A stretch of DNA of 64,000 nt from Terrirhizobium terrae (GCF_030323265.1 NZ_CP104992.1:2517501-2581500); one strand, 5' to 3'. Shown: positions 40,481-49,201, counted from the first letter of the stretch. The notes: a model not told the origin generated them from the sequence alone. Program-made: numbers and translations.

Positions 40481-41437
40481 ATGACCGTCATCGACCCCAC
40501 CCACGCCATTGGCAACGAGGAAGGAAAGCTCCTTTCCGAGGCGAATGCGCGTGATTTCTTCGCGCTTCTGAAGCCGCGGGTCATGTCGCTGGTTGTCTTC
40601 ACTGCCCTTGCGGGCCTCGTTCTGGCACCGGGCCATCTGAACCCGGTTCTGGCCGTCATCTCGATCCTCTGTATCGCCGTCGGCGCTGGTGCGTCCGGCG
40701 CGCTCAACATGTGGTACGATGCCGATATCGACGCGGTCATGACCCGTACGGCCAAGCGGCCTATCCCGGCCGGCCGCATCCTGCCCAAGGAAGCGCTTGC
40801 CTTCGGCCTGACGTTGTCCGCCTTCTCGGTCGCCATCCTCGGCCTCGCCGTCAACTGGTTCGCCGCCGGCCTGCTCGCCTTCACGATTTTCTTCTACGCC
40901 GTCGTCTACACGATGTGGCTTAAGCGCTCGACGCCGCAGAACATCGTCATCGGCGGCGCCGCCGGCGCTTTCCCGCCCATGCTCGGATGGGCCTGCGTGA
41001 CGGGAGGCGTGTCGCTCGACAGCGTCATCCTATTCATGATCACCTTCATGTGGACCCCGCCGCATTTCTGGGCTTTAGCTCTGTTCAAGATGCGTGATTA
41101 CGGCTCGGTCGGCATTCCAATGATGCCGAATGTCGTCGGCCAGCGTTCCACCAAACTCCAGATGGTCGTCTATTCGGTCCTGATGGCGGCCGTTGTCGCA
41201 GCTCCAACCTTTACCGGTCTTGCCAGCATCGGCTACGGCATCTTTACCGGTATTCTGAGCGTTATCTTCCTCTACTATTCCATCCTAGTGCTGCGCATGC
41301 CTGAGGATGACGAGAAGATGGTGCCGGCCAAGAAGCTGTTCTTCTATTCGATCTTCTATCTCTTCGCGGTCTTCTCCGCCCTGCTGGTCGATCATGTCGC
41401 GGCCGATATTGTCGCCTTCATCGGAGGCGTGCTTTGA
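40481..41437 (+). CDS. ctaB: Protoheme IX farnesyltransferase (haem O synthase)
   Basis: CtaB attaches a farnesyl group to haem b to form haem O, the precursor of haem A. It has 318 residues and about eight or nine membrane helices. The prenyl-diphosphate aspartate motif is NMWYDADIDAVMTRTAKRP, and the second loop is FMWTPPHFWALALFKMRDY. Its stop overlaps the TTG start of coxF, so the two are translationally coupled. Confidence 0.96.
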   Translation: MTVIDPTHAIGNEEGKLLSEANARDFFALLKPRVMSLVVFTALAGLVLAPGHLNPVLAVISILCIAVGAGASGALNMWYDADIDAVMTRTAKRPIPAGRILPKEALAFGLTLSAFSVAILGLAVNWFAAGLLAFTIFFYAVVYTMWLKRSTPQNIVIGGAAGAFPPMLGWACVTGGVSLDSVILFMITFMWTPPHFWALALFKMRDYGSVGIPMMPNVVGQRSTKLQMVVYSVLMAAVVAAPTFTGLASIGYGIFTGILSVIFLYYSILVLRMPEDDEKMVPAKKLFFYSIFYLFAVFSALLVDHVAADIVAFIGGVL

Positions 41438-41574
41438 TCGAAACCATCAAGCTCAGCGAGGCGCAGAGGAAATCGCGGCGAAACCGCAATGTGGCGCTCG
41501 GTCTGGTTCTCGCCGGGCTCTGTGTCCTTTTCTACGTGATCACGCTGGTCAAGGTCGGCGGGTTCTGGAACTAG
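41434..41574 (+). CDS. coxF: CoxF-like small membrane protein of the oxidase operon
   Basis: A 46-residue protein read from a TTG that overlaps the ctaB stop (TTGA). It has a basic N-terminus (SEAQRKSRRNRNVALG) and a single hydrophobic helix (LGLVLAGLCVLFYVITLV), ending in KVGGFWN. This small gene between ctaB and ctaG is typical of alphaproteobacterial oxidase operons and probably encodes an assembly or accessory subunit. It is too short for most gene finders' default cut-offs. Confidence 0.8.
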   Translation: MIETIKLSEAQRKSRRNRNVALGLVLAGLCVLFYVITLVKVGGFWN

Positions 41575-41612
41575 GCGAGAAATAAGGCCGAATGGAGCTA
41601 GGGAGGAGCGAC

Positions 41613-42233
41613 ATGGGAGGCGAGGTTCAAGGCGGAAAGTCGGACGTGGCGCAGACGAAACGCGTCAGCAACGCCTCGATCTTTGCCGGCTGCGCGGTCT
41701 TCGTCACCTGCATGGTTGGCGCAGCCTATGCGTCCGTGCCGCTCTATCGCCTCTTCTGTCAGGTCACCGGCTATAACGGTACGACCCAGCGCGTCGAACA
41801 ATATTCGACCACCGTTCTTAACCGCACCATGCAGGTCACCTTCGACGCCAATGTATCGAGCGGCCTGAACTGGGAGTTCAAGCCGGCCAGGACCGTCAAG
41901 CCGAAGATCGGCGAGACGGTGCAGGTGGAGTTCACCGCCACCAATCGTTCGCCGGTCGCGACGACGGGTACTGCGGTCTTCAACGTCACGCCGATGGAAG
42001 CGGGCGCCTATTTCAACAAGGTACAGTGCTTCTGCTTCACCGAGCAGACGCTGCAGCCGGGCGAAAGCGTGTCCATGCCCGTCATCTTCTTCGTTGATCC
42101 GGAGATCGTGAAGGCGGAAGAGACGAAGAACATAAAGACGATCACCCTTTCCTATTCCTTCTATCCGAGCGAGCCGACCAAACCCGTCGCCGCTGTCAGG
42201 AAGGATGAAGAACAGGTTGAAAGCAAGCTTTGA
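41613..42233 (+). CDS. ctaG: Cytochrome c oxidase assembly protein CtaG (Cox11 family)
   Basis: Cox11/CtaG delivers copper to the CuB site of subunit I. One N-terminal membrane anchor (SIFAGCAVFVTCMVGAAYAS) is followed by a periplasmic immunoglobulin-like domain. VPLYRLFCQVTGYNGTTQ and the copper-binding KVQCFCFTEQTL are both intact. The ATG at 41613 has AGGGAGGA upstream and is preferred over 41592. The length of 206 residues is usual. Confidence 0.95.
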   Translation: MGGEVQGGKSDVAQTKRVSNASIFAGCAVFVTCMVGAAYASVPLYRLFCQVTGYNGTTQRVEQYSTTVLNRTMQVTFDANVSSGLNWEFKPARTVKPKIGETVQVEFTATNRSPVATTGTAVFNVTPMEAGAYFNKVQCFCFTEQTLQPGESVSMPVIFFVDPEIVKAEETKNIKTITLSYSFYPSEPTKPVAAVRKDEEQVESKL

Positions 42234-42292
42234 GAGGAGCCGCCCGGGGATGACCTTGGGCGGTTGGAGAGGCATTCACCGGGGTACCTGAT

Positions 42293-43171
42293 ATGGCCGA
42301 TGCGCATCAGAAACATCACGACTACCACATCATCGATCCGAGCCCCTGGCCGCTTCTGGCCTCGATCGGCGCCTTCGTCATCACCTTTGGCGGCGTCGGT
42401 TACATGCGCTATCTCAAGGGCAGCGAATTCCACATGTTCGGCCTCAACTGGGCGACGCCGTGGATCTTCTTCATTGGCTTGGCGATCATCGTCTATGTCA
42501 TGATCGGCTGGTGGGCGGACACGATCAAGGAGGGCCGGGAGGGCCACCACACCCGGGTCGTATCGCTGCATCTGCGCTACGGCATGATCATGTTCATCGC
42601 CTCGGAAGTGATGTTCTTCGTCGCCTGGTTCTGGGCCTTCTTCGATGCCAGCCTCTATCCGGGCGAGGCGATCCAGGCCTCCCGCGTCGAGGCGATGGGC
42701 GGACAGTGGCCACCGAAGGGCATCGAGGTCCTCGATCCCTGGCACCTGCCGCTCTACAACACGATCATCCTGCTTCTGTCCGGCACCTGCGTGACCTGGG
42801 CGCACCATGCGCTGCTCCACAACGACCGCAAGGGCCTTGTTACCGGCCTGGCGCTAACGGTGGCGCTCGGCATCCTCTTCTCTTTCGTCCAGGCCTATGA
42901 ATACATGCATGCCCCGTTCGAGTTCGCGAACTCGATCTACGGCGCGACCTTCTTCATGGCCACCGGCTTCCACGGCTTCCACGTGCTGGTCGGCACGATC
43001 TTCCTGATCGTCTGCCTGCTCCGCGCCATGAACGGCGGCTTCACCCCGGAAAAGCATTTCGGCTTCGAAGCCGCCGCCTGGTACTGGCACTTCGTCGACG
43101 TCGTCTGGCTGTTCCTGTTCTTCTCCATCTACATCTGGGGCGGATGGGGCGCGCCGCTGGCGCATATGTGA
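42293..43171 (+). CDS. ctaE: Cytochrome c oxidase subunit III
   Basis: Subunit III (CoxC) has 292 residues and seven membrane helices. The acidic residue in HLRYGMIMFIASEVMFFVAW and the EYMHAPFEFANSIYGATFF and AAWYWHFVDVVWLFLFF segments are characteristic. It stabilises subunit I and lies at the end of the core oxidase genes. A strong hairpin follows 20 bases after its stop and separates it from the toxin-antitoxin pair. Confidence 0.97.
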   Translation: MADAHQKHHDYHIIDPSPWPLLASIGAFVITFGGVGYMRYLKGSEFHMFGLNWATPWIFFIGLAIIVYVMIGWWADTIKEGREGHHTRVVSLHLRYGMIMFIASEVMFFVAWFWAFFDASLYPGEAIQASRVEAMGGQWPPKGIEVLDPWHLPLYNTIILLLSGTCVTWAHHALLHNDRKGLVTGLALTVALGILFSFVQAYEYMHAPFEFANSIYGATFFMATGFHGFHVLVGTIFLIVCLLRAMNGGFTPEKHFGFEAAAWYWHFVDVVWLFLFFSIYIWGGWGAPLAHM

Positions 43172-43190
43172 TCGTGGACCAAGGTGCGCA

Positions 43191-43216
43191 TTAAGGGCGG
43201 CATGGGCCGCCCTTAA
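43191..43216 (+). terminator. Strong hairpin after ctaE
   Basis: TTAAGGGCGGC and GCCGCCCTTAA form an 11-base perfect stem with a 4-base loop. No T-run follows, so it may stabilise the 3' end or attenuate transcription rather than being a classic factor-independent terminator. Confidence 0.55.
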
Positions 43217-43229
43217 TGCTTGCGCTAAC

Positions 43230-43245
43230 GTATCAATTTTGGTAC
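43230..43245. promoter_or_regulatory. Candidate HigA operator
   Basis: An imperfect 16-base palindrome with outer arms GTA/TAC and inner CAA/TTG, ending 10 bases before the toxin start. The position fits autorepression by the XRE antitoxin. The evidence is symmetry only. Confidence 0.3.
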
Positions 43246-43255
43246 AAAACAGCAG

Positions 43256-43602
43256 ATGATCGAGGCACCCAAGAAGATCGTCGGAAGATTTTATGCGCCC
43301 GGGAGCGGACGTAGGCCAGTGCGTGAATGGCTGCTGGATCTCTCGCGTGAAGACCGAAGGCAAATAGGTGTCGATATCCAGCGTGTTGAATTCGGATGGC
43401 CTCTCGGCATGCCCTATTGTCGATCATTGGGCCACGGACTCTGGGAAGTACGCAGCAGCTTGACCGGTGGACGCATCGCAAGGGTTATCTTCTTCATCCA
43501 TGAGGAGAGATGATCTTGCTCCACGGGTTTGAGAAGAAGACGCAGAAGACGCCTACGCAGGACATTGACCTCGCCTTGGCGAGAAAGAGAGACGTGGTAT
43601 GA
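43256..43602 (+). CDS. HigB-like toxin (DUF891/Gp49 family, RelE fold; frameshifted as sequenced)
   Basis: A ~115-residue RelE-superfamily toxin. VREWLLDLSREDRRQIGVDI, PYCRSLGHGLWEVRSSLTGG and RIARVIFFIHEE are typical of the phage-derived Gp49-like group. The frame stops at 43513, but one added base near 43508-43510 continues as MILLHGFEKKTQKTP and DIDLALARKRDVV, the normal end, overlapping the antitoxin start by 4 bases. The break is probably a sequencing error, although loss of a toxin by mutation is also easily tolerated. It would cleave mRNA at the ribosome. Confidence 0.8.
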
Positions 43603-43895
43603 GCAAAGAAGCAAAAGGCTATATCGACCGTTCGGAGACATTCGACGACTTCCTGGAAGCGGACGGTCTGCTGGAGGAAACGGAGGCTATCGCGCTGAAG
43701 CAGGTCATTGCAGATCAGCTGCGTGCCGCGATGGAGCAAGAGGGACTTACCAAAACTGCAATGGCACAGCGGATGCATTCCAGCCGTCAGCAACTGGATA
43801 GATTGCTCGATCCTAACAATCCATCCGTGACCCTCCTTACCCTACGCCGTGCCGCCGCTGCCGTTGGCCGCAATCTGCGTATCGAGCTCGTTTGA
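43599..43895 (+). CDS. HigA-like XRE-family antitoxin
   Basis: A 98-residue antitoxin whose N-terminal part (ETFDDFLEADGLLEETEAIA) is acidic and probably wraps the toxin. The helix-turn-helix is MEQEGLTKTAMAQRMHSSRQ followed by LDRLLDPNNPSVTLLTLRRA. Its start overlaps the toxin stop, and its stop overlaps the SURF1 start (TTGA), so the module is knitted into the oxidase operon. The antitoxin is intact. Confidence 0.88.
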   Translation: MSKEAKGYIDRSETFDDFLEADGLLEETEAIALKQVIADQLRAAMEQEGLTKTAMAQRMHSSRQQLDRLLDPNNPSVTLLTLRRAAAAVGRNLRIELV

Positions 43896-44674
43896 AGGTG
43901 CTTCAACTGCCAGCCACGCGGCGAGGTAAAACCGGCCGCCTCCGCATCATCCTCACCGCCGTCGTCGTCCTTCTTTCACTCGCCATTCTGTTCGCGCTCG
44001 GCACATGGCAGTTGGAGCGGCTCTACTGGAAGGAAGGGCTGCTCGCCGATATCGCCGCGCGTCGCTCAGCCGAGCCGGTCCCGCTGGCCGATATCGAACG
44101 CAGCCCCGCCGCCGGCGAAGATATCGAATATCGTCGCGTCTCCATGTCCGGCACGTTCGACCATGCGAAGGAACGGCATTTCTTCGCCACGTTCGAAGGC
44201 CGCACCGGATTCTATGTCTATACGCCGCTTAAGCTCGCCGATGGCCGTGTGATCTTCGTCAATCGCGGCTTCGTGCCCTACGAGATGAAGGAGCCGGCGA
44301 CGCGGGCCGCCGGCGAGGTGACGGGCGAACAGACGATCACCGGCTATGCGCGCTCGAAGCTCACGCAAAAACCGTCGATGATCGTGCCGGACAATGATCT
44401 CGCCAAGAACATTTTCTACTGGAAGGACCTCGATGCGATGGCGTCCAGCAGCGGCCTCTCCGGCGTCATCCCGATGTTCGTCGATGCCGACGCTTCGGTG
44501 ACAAATCCCGGTAGTTGGCCGAAGGGTGGCGTTACGCAGTTCGACTTGCCGAACAATCATCTCCAATATGCCGTCACCTGGTACGGGCTCGCCGCGGCCC
44601 TCATGGCCGTGGTCTTCGGCATGTGGTGGCGCAGCCGCAGGCCGGATGCCGCAGCCGGCCCGGGGTCGCGATAA
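43892..44674 (+). CDS. SURF1 family cytochrome oxidase biogenesis protein
   Basis: SURF1/Shy1 proteins help insert haem a into subunit I. The 260-residue protein has two membrane helices (residues ~20-40 and ~232-250). The family motifs are ALGTWQLERLYWKEGLLADI, VSMSGTF, the loop GFYVYTPLKLADGRVIFVNR (the G-x-x-V-x-T-P segment) and YAVTWYGLAAALMAVV. The start is uncertain: TTG 43892 overlaps the antitoxin stop and GTG 43898 is an alternative. It is separated from ctaE by the toxin-antitoxin module. Confidence 0.9.
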   Translation: MKVLQLPATRRGKTGRLRIILTAVVVLLSLAILFALGTWQLERLYWKEGLLADIAARRSAEPVPLADIERSPAAGEDIEYRRVSMSGTFDHAKERHFFATFEGRTGFYVYTPLKLADGRVIFVNRGFVPYEMKEPATRAAGEVTGEQTITGYARSKLTQKPSMIVPDNDLAKNIFYWKDLDAMASSSGLSGVIPMFVDADASVTNPGSWPKGGVTQFDLPNNHLQYAVTWYGLAAALMAVVFGMWWRSRRPDAAAGPGSR

Positions 44675-44752
44675 CGACATTTTCTGTTGGCAGGGCTTGG
44701 TTGGCTCGCCTATATGAGGCTTGAAAAACGCACCACGAACATCGGACGCGGA

Positions 44753-45797
44753 ATGAACATTCAGGTCACCAAACCGGCTCTCAAGATCAGGCTTTGCGGT
44801 CCGCGCGGCTTTTGCGCCGGTGTCGACCGGGCGATCCAGATCGTCGTTCTGGCGCTGAAGCAATATGGTGCGCCGGTCTATGTCCGCCACGAGATCGTCC
44901 ACAACCGCTATGTCGTGGAAGGCCTCGAGGCCAAGGGCGCCGTCTTTGTCGAGGAACTGCACGAGATCCCCGAAGAACATCGCGAGCAGCCGGTTGTCTT
45001 TTCCGCCCATGGCGTGCCGAAATCGGTGCCGGAAGATGCCCAGGCCCGCAATCTCTTCTATCTCGACGCGACTTGCCCGCTGGTTTCCAAGGTCCACAAG
45101 CAGGCGATGCGCCACCAGCGCCTCGGCCGTCATGTCGTGCTGATCGGCCATGCCGGCCATCCGGAAGTCATCGGCACGATGGGACAACTTCCTCCGGGGA
45201 CTGTCTCGCTCGTCGATACGATCGCGGACGCCGAAGCCTACATGCCCGAAGACCCGGACAATCTCGGCTACGTCACCCAGACGACGCTGTCGGTCGACGA
45301 CACGGCGGGCGTCATCGCCAAGCTGCAGGAACGCTTCCCGAACCTGACGGCGCCCGCAGCCGATCTCGATCTGCTATGCCACGACCAACCGCCAGGAAGC
45401 GGTAAAGGAGGCGGCTCCCGGCTGCGATCTCTTCATCGTCGTCGGCGCACCGAACTCATCCAACTCCAAGCGTCTCGTTGAAGTGGCGCTGAGGGCAGGG
45501 GCCAAGCGCTCCATGCTGGTGCAGCGCGCCTCCGAGCTGAACTGGGACGAGATCGGCAATATCGGCACGCTCGGCCTGTCTGCCGGTGCATCGGCCCCGG
45601 AAGTTATCGTCGACGAGATCATCGAGGCTTTCAAGCAGCGTTTCTCCGCCGAGATCGAGCTTGCGATCACCGCCGAGGAAACCGAAAACTTCCTCGTCAA
45701 CCGCGAGCTTCGCAGCGTGCCGCTGACGACGGAAGATATGGCCTGGGTGAACGGTGATCGCCCGCTTGCTGCAGGCTCTGACGAAATCGTTCGATAA
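44753..45797 (+). CDS. ispH: 4-hydroxy-3-methylbut-2-enyl diphosphate reductase (frameshifted as sequenced)
   Basis: IspH makes IPP and DMAPP in the last MEP step with a 4Fe-4S cluster. All signatures are present: LCGPRGFCAGVDRAI (first cluster cysteine), HEIVHNRYVVEGL, VVFSAHGVPKSV, LDATCPLVSKVHKQA (second cysteine), and IGHAGHPEVIGTMGQ. Near 45365 the frame shifts. Removing one base gives ADSICYATTNRQEAVKEAAP with the third cysteine and continues to 45797. Since the enzyme is normally essential where the MEP pathway is the only isoprenoid route, the break is almost surely a base-calling insertion. The extra base restores GANTC when removed. Confidence 0.94.
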
Positions 45798-45850
45798 CGA
45801 TTCGATTTACCGGCTTAAGAGTCCGGGAAGGTTGGAGTTGGTCCCAACTT

Positions 45851-45996
45851 CCCTCATTCCTGTGCTTGTCACAGGAATCCAGTGCGCCCAAGTCATTGGG
45901 CGCGAGAGAACCCTTGTGGCATTTTCGCGACGAACTTGTTATTCACGGCGCAGACGCGCCGTGGCTGGATTCCTGTGACAAGCACAGGAATGAGGG
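45851..45996. repeat. Nested palindromic intergenic repeat (rhizobial REP/RIME-like), copy 1
   Basis: A perfect inverted repeat of 32 bases (45851-45882 and 45965-45996) flanks an 82-base centre. Each arm is itself a hairpin with stem ATTCCTGTG/CACAGGAAT and loop CTTGT (or ACAAG). The element lies between ispH and thrB. It shares its design and loop with the copy at 60021. It resembles the mosaic palindromic elements common in rhizobial intergenic DNA; assignment to a named family needs a search. Confidence 0.8.
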
Positions 45997-46037
45997 AATG
46001 CCGCTGTCGCTGAAATTCGATCCAAAGTGAGTTTTCC

Positions 46038-47018
46038 TTGGCCGTTTACACTGACATCACCGAAATCGACCTCCAGCGCTTTCTTGCCGAATATGATGTC
46101 GGCGAGCTGACCTCCTACAAGGGCATTGCAGAGGGCGTCGAGAATTCCAACTTCCTGCTCCACACGACGAAGGATCCGCTGATCCTGACGCTTTACGAGA
46201 AGCGGGTGGAAAAGTCGGACCTGCCGTTCTTTCTCGGCCTGATGCAGCATCTGTCGGAACGCGGCCTGTCCTGCCCGCTGCCGCTGCCGCGCCGGGATGG
46301 CGAGCTGCTCGGCGAGCTGTCCGGCCGTCCCGCCGCGTTGATCTCCTTCCTCGAAGGCATGTGGCTGAGAAAGCCGGAAGCCAAACACTGCCGTGAAGTC
46401 GGCAAGGCGCTGGCCGAAATGCACCTTGCCGGCGAAGGGTTCGAGATCAAGCGGCCGAATGCGCTGTCGCTCGAAGGCTGGAAAGTCCTGTGGGACAAAT
46501 CGGCCGAGCGCGCCGACGAGGTGGAGAAAGGTCTAGAGGAGGAGATCACGGCAGAGCTCGCCTATCTCGAAGCCCATTGGCCGAAGGACCTGCCGGCCGG
46601 CGTCATTCATGCCGATCTTTTCCAGGACAATGTCTTCTTCCTCGGTGACAACCTTTCCGGTCTGATCGACTTCTATTTCGCTTGCAACGACCTGCTCGCT
46701 TACGACGTCTCGATCTGCCTCAATGCATGGTGCTTTGAGAAGGACGGCGCTTATAACGTCACCAAGGGTTCGGCGCTCATCGAAGGCTATTGCTCCGTCC
46801 GGCCGCTCTCGGATGCGGAACGCGATGCGCTTCCGGTCCTGTCGCGCGGCTCGGCGCTGCGCTTCTTCCTGACCCGTCTCTATGACTGGCTGACCACGCC
46901 GGAAGGCGCGCTGGTGGTGAAGAAGGACCCGCTCGAATATCTGCGCAAGCTGCGCTTCCACCGGCAGGTGTCTACGACCGCCGAGTACGCACCCAATATC
47001 GAGGTGGCCGCACCATGA
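46038..47018 (+). CDS. thrB: Homoserine kinase (ThrB, aminoglycoside phosphotransferase-like type)
   Basis: Phosphorylates homoserine on the way to threonine. This 326-residue protein is the kinase-fold (APH-like) type, not the GHMP type of enteric bacteria. YKGIAEGVENSNFLLHTTKD is the N-terminal signature, VIHADLFQDNVFFLGD the catalytic loop and GLIDFYFACNDLLAYD the metal-binding segment. The start is a TTG at 46038 that gives the family's standard N-terminus. It overlaps rnhA by 4 bases. Threonine synthase, the next enzyme, is at 57858. Confidence 0.95.
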   Translation: MAVYTDITEIDLQRFLAEYDVGELTSYKGIAEGVENSNFLLHTTKDPLILTLYEKRVEKSDLPFFLGLMQHLSERGLSCPLPLPRRDGELLGELSGRPAALISFLEGMWLRKPEAKHCREVGKALAEMHLAGEGFEIKRPNALSLEGWKVLWDKSAERADEVEKGLEEEITAELAYLEAHWPKDLPAGVIHADLFQDNVFFLGDNLSGLIDFYFACNDLLAYDVSICLNAWCFEKDGAYNVTKGSALIEGYCSVRPLSDAERDALPVLSRGSALRFFLTRLYDWLTTPEGALVVKKDPLEYLRKLRFHRQVSTTAEYAPNIEVAAP

Positions 47019-47482
47019 AGCATGTCGAGATCTTCACCGATGGCGCCTGCTCCGGCAATCCTGGCCCCGGCGGCTGGGGCGCCATCCTGCGTTATGGCGA
47101 GACCACCAAGGAGCTGAATGGCGGCGAGGCGGAAACGACCAACAACCGCATGGAGCTGCTGGCGGCGATCTCGGCGCTGAACGCGTTGAAGAGTCCCTGC
47201 GAGGTCGATCTCCACACCGACAGCAAATATGTGATGGACGGCATTTCGAAATGGATCTTCGGCTGGAAGAAGAATGGCTGGAAGACCGCCGATAAGAAGC
47301 CGGTCAAGAATGGTGAACTCTGGCAGCAGCTCGATGCCGCCAACCAGCGCCACAAAGTCAAGTGGCACTGGGTCAAGGGCCATGCCGGCCATCCGGAAAA
47401 TGAGCGGGCCGATGAACTCGCCCGCCTCGGCATGGCGCCGTTCAAGAAGCCCAATCTGGGCAGGTCGCTTCTGGTGAAGTAA
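47015..47482 (+). CDS. rnhA: Ribonuclease HI
   Basis: Degrades the RNA strand of RNA-DNA hybrids. The four catalytic acids are in IFTDGACSGNPGPGG, NNRMELLAAISAL, LHTDSKYVMDGI and NERADELARLG, all intact. KVKWHWVKGHAGHPENERAD is the C-terminal handle end. It has 155 residues, the normal length. It is translationally coupled to thrB, a linkage seen throughout Rhizobiales. Confidence 0.97.
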   Translation: MKHVEIFTDGACSGNPGPGGWGAILRYGETTKELNGGEAETTNNRMELLAAISALNALKSPCEVDLHTDSKYVMDGISKWIFGWKKNGWKTADKKPVKNGELWQQLDAANQRHKVKWHWVKGHAGHPENERADELARLGMAPFKKPNLGRSLLVK

Positions 47483-47538
47483 TGCGCCGATGGTCCGCCG
47501 CACCCGCAGCGGATCATCAAGCCGCCATCACTCGCGCC

Positions 47539-48615
47539 TCACGGCGTGATCGCCACCTTCAGCACGCCATCACGCTGATTGGCGAAGAGGTCATAGGCCG
47601 CTTCGATGTCGTCCAGCTTGAACCGGTGCGTGACGAGGCCGGAAAGATCGACGCGGCCGGACGAGATGACATCCTGCATGCGGCGCATCCGCTCCTTGCC
47701 GCCCGGGCACAAGGTCGAGCGGATCGACTTGTCGCCGAGGCCGGCGGAGAAGGCATCAAGCGGAATGGTCAGGTCGGTGGAATAGACGCCGAGGCTGGAC
47801 AGTATGCCGCCGGGTCTCAGCACTCTCAGCGCCGACTCGAAGGTGGATTGCGTGCCGAGCGCCTCGATCGCCACATCGACGCCCCGGCCATCGGTGATCC
47901 GCATGATCGCATCGACCGGGTTTTCCTGTTTGTAATCGACCACGATATCGGCGCCCATGCGCCTGGCCATGTCCAGTCGCGCCGGCACGGTGTCGACGGC
48001 GATGATCTTCGTCGCGCCCATCAGTTTCGCGCCGGCGGTCGCGCAAAGCCCGATCGGCCCCTGGGCGAAGACGGCGACGCAATCGCCGATCCTGATCTGC
48101 CCGGTTTCAGCCCCTGAAAGGCCGGTCGACATGATGTCCGGGCACATCAGCACCTGCTCGTCGCTGATCCCGTCGTCGATTGGCGCAAGATTGGCCATGG
48201 CATCGGGAACGCGCAGATATTCGGCCTGCGCGCCGTCGATCGTGTTGCCGAAGCGCCAGCCGCCCATCGCCTTCCAGCCATGCTTGGTGCCGGCCCCGTC
48301 CTGCGCGCCGCAGCCGCACAGGCATGCATGGCTCCAGCCCGATGGCGTGATGGCGCCGGCGATCACCCGCTGGCCTTCCTTCAGCCCGGTCACGCCGGAC
48401 CCGAGTTTCTCGATGATGCCGACCGGTTCGTGACCGATGGTCAGTCCCTTTTCGACGGGGTATTCGCCTTTCAGGATATGCACGTCGGTGCCGCAGATCG
48501 TCGTGGTGGTGATCCTGATCAGAGCATCAAGCGGGCCGATCTCCGGGATCGGCTTCTCGTCGAGCACGATGCGCCCCTTGTCGACAAAAATCGCGGCCTT
48601 CATTTTCTGCGCCAT
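47539..48615 (-). CDS. Zinc-dependent NAD(P) alcohol dehydrogenase, medium-chain family
   Basis: A 358-residue medium-chain dehydrogenase. The catalytic zinc site is ICGTDVHILKGEYP with GHEPVGIIEKLGSGV. The nucleotide-binding fold starts at VAVFAQGPIGLCATAGAKLM. The usual four-cysteine structural zinc lobe is replaced by SHACLCGCGAQDGAGTKHGW, as in isopropanol dehydrogenase-like members. The ATG at 48615 has GAGGA 8 bases upstream. The substrate is probably a small alcohol or aldehyde. A dyad lies upstream at 48691. Confidence 0.88.
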   Translation of the reverse strand: MAQKMKAAIFVDKGRIVLDEKPIPEIGPLDALIRITTTTICGTDVHILKGEYPVEKGLTIGHEPVGIIEKLGSGVTGLKEGQRVIAGAITPSGWSHACLCGCGAQDGAGTKHGWKAMGGWRFGNTIDGAQAEYLRVPDAMANLAPIDDGISDEQVLMCPDIMSTGLSGAETGQIRIGDCVAVFAQGPIGLCATAGAKLMGATKIIAVDTVPARLDMARRMGADIVVDYKQENPVDAIMRITDGRGVDVAIEALGTQSTFESALRVLRPGGILSSLGVYSTDLTIPLDAFSAGLGDKSIRSTLCPGGKERMRRMQDVISSGRVDLSGLVTHRFKLDDIEAAYDLFANQRDGVLKVAITP

Positions 48616-48690
48616 TTGCAATTCCTCTCGGATTGTCCCTTTGCGGATGAGCAAGCATGGCTGACCATAGGCAAACGCAAGGATCGCAAT

Positions 48691-48721
48691 ATGACGCAGA
48701 TCAATGACGTTATCGCGTCAT
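48691..48721. promoter_or_regulatory. Dyad upstream of the alcohol dehydrogenase gene
   Basis: ATGACGC (48691-48697) and GCGTCAT (48715-48721) are perfect inverted arms 17 bases apart, about 75 bases before the dehydrogenase start. A regulator site is plausible; no regulator gene is adjacent. Confidence 0.3.
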
Positions 48722-48834
48722 GATTGTCTTTCGTCATTTCAGCGGCATCACGATGCCCTATGGGTAGATGCTTGCCAGCCGGGGCTGAGTGCCTATGGTG
48801 AGGCAAATTCTCGACGCGATAGGGGAAATCCCGC

Positions 48835-49143
48835 ATGATTCTTCACTGTGTTTTCATCCGCTTCAAATCGGCGCTTCAGGCGGCCGAAAAGCAGGAACTT
48901 TATGAAGCGGTTGCGACCCTGCGAGATGTCGTCCCCGGCATTCTCGACCTGAAGGCGGGGCCGAACGTATCACTGGAAGGGCTGAATGGTGGCTTTCTCG
49001 ACGGCTTTGTCGTGACCTTCGAAAGCCCTGAAGCTCGTGACGCCTACATTACCGCGCCGGCTCACATCGCCGTCGCCGAACGCCTTATCGCGGCTGCGGA
49101 TGGTGGATTGTCGGGGCTTATCGTCTACGACCTGGCGGCCTGA
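48835..49143 (+). CDS. Dabb family stress-responsive alpha/beta-barrel protein
   Basis: A 102-residue ferredoxin-like barrel protein. HCVFIRFKSALQAAEKQELY and VPGILDLKAGPNVSLEGLNG are the two characteristic strands, followed by the FVVTFESPEARDAYITAPAH helix-strand unit. Dabb proteins are usually dimeric and small-ligand binding; the plant members are stress induced. The function here is not known. It ends at a bidirectional terminator shared with the peroxiredoxin. Confidence 0.85.
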   Translation: MILHCVFIRFKSALQAAEKQELYEAVATLRDVVPGILDLKAGPNVSLEGLNGGFLDGFVVTFESPEARDAYITAPAHIAVAERLIAAADGGLSGLIVYDLAA

Positions 49144-49159
49144 TCGCAGGGCATCAAAG

Positions 49160-49190
49160 AAAAAGGGCGCCGTGCGAGGCGCCCTTTTTG
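49160..49190. terminator. Bidirectional factor-independent terminator
   Basis: AAAAAGGGCGCC and GGCGCCCTTTTT form a long stem with a 6-base loop, with A-run and T-run on the two sides. It serves both convergent genes, the Dabb gene and the peroxiredoxin gene. Confidence 0.9.
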
Positions 49191-49201
49191 CAGAATGAAA
49201 T

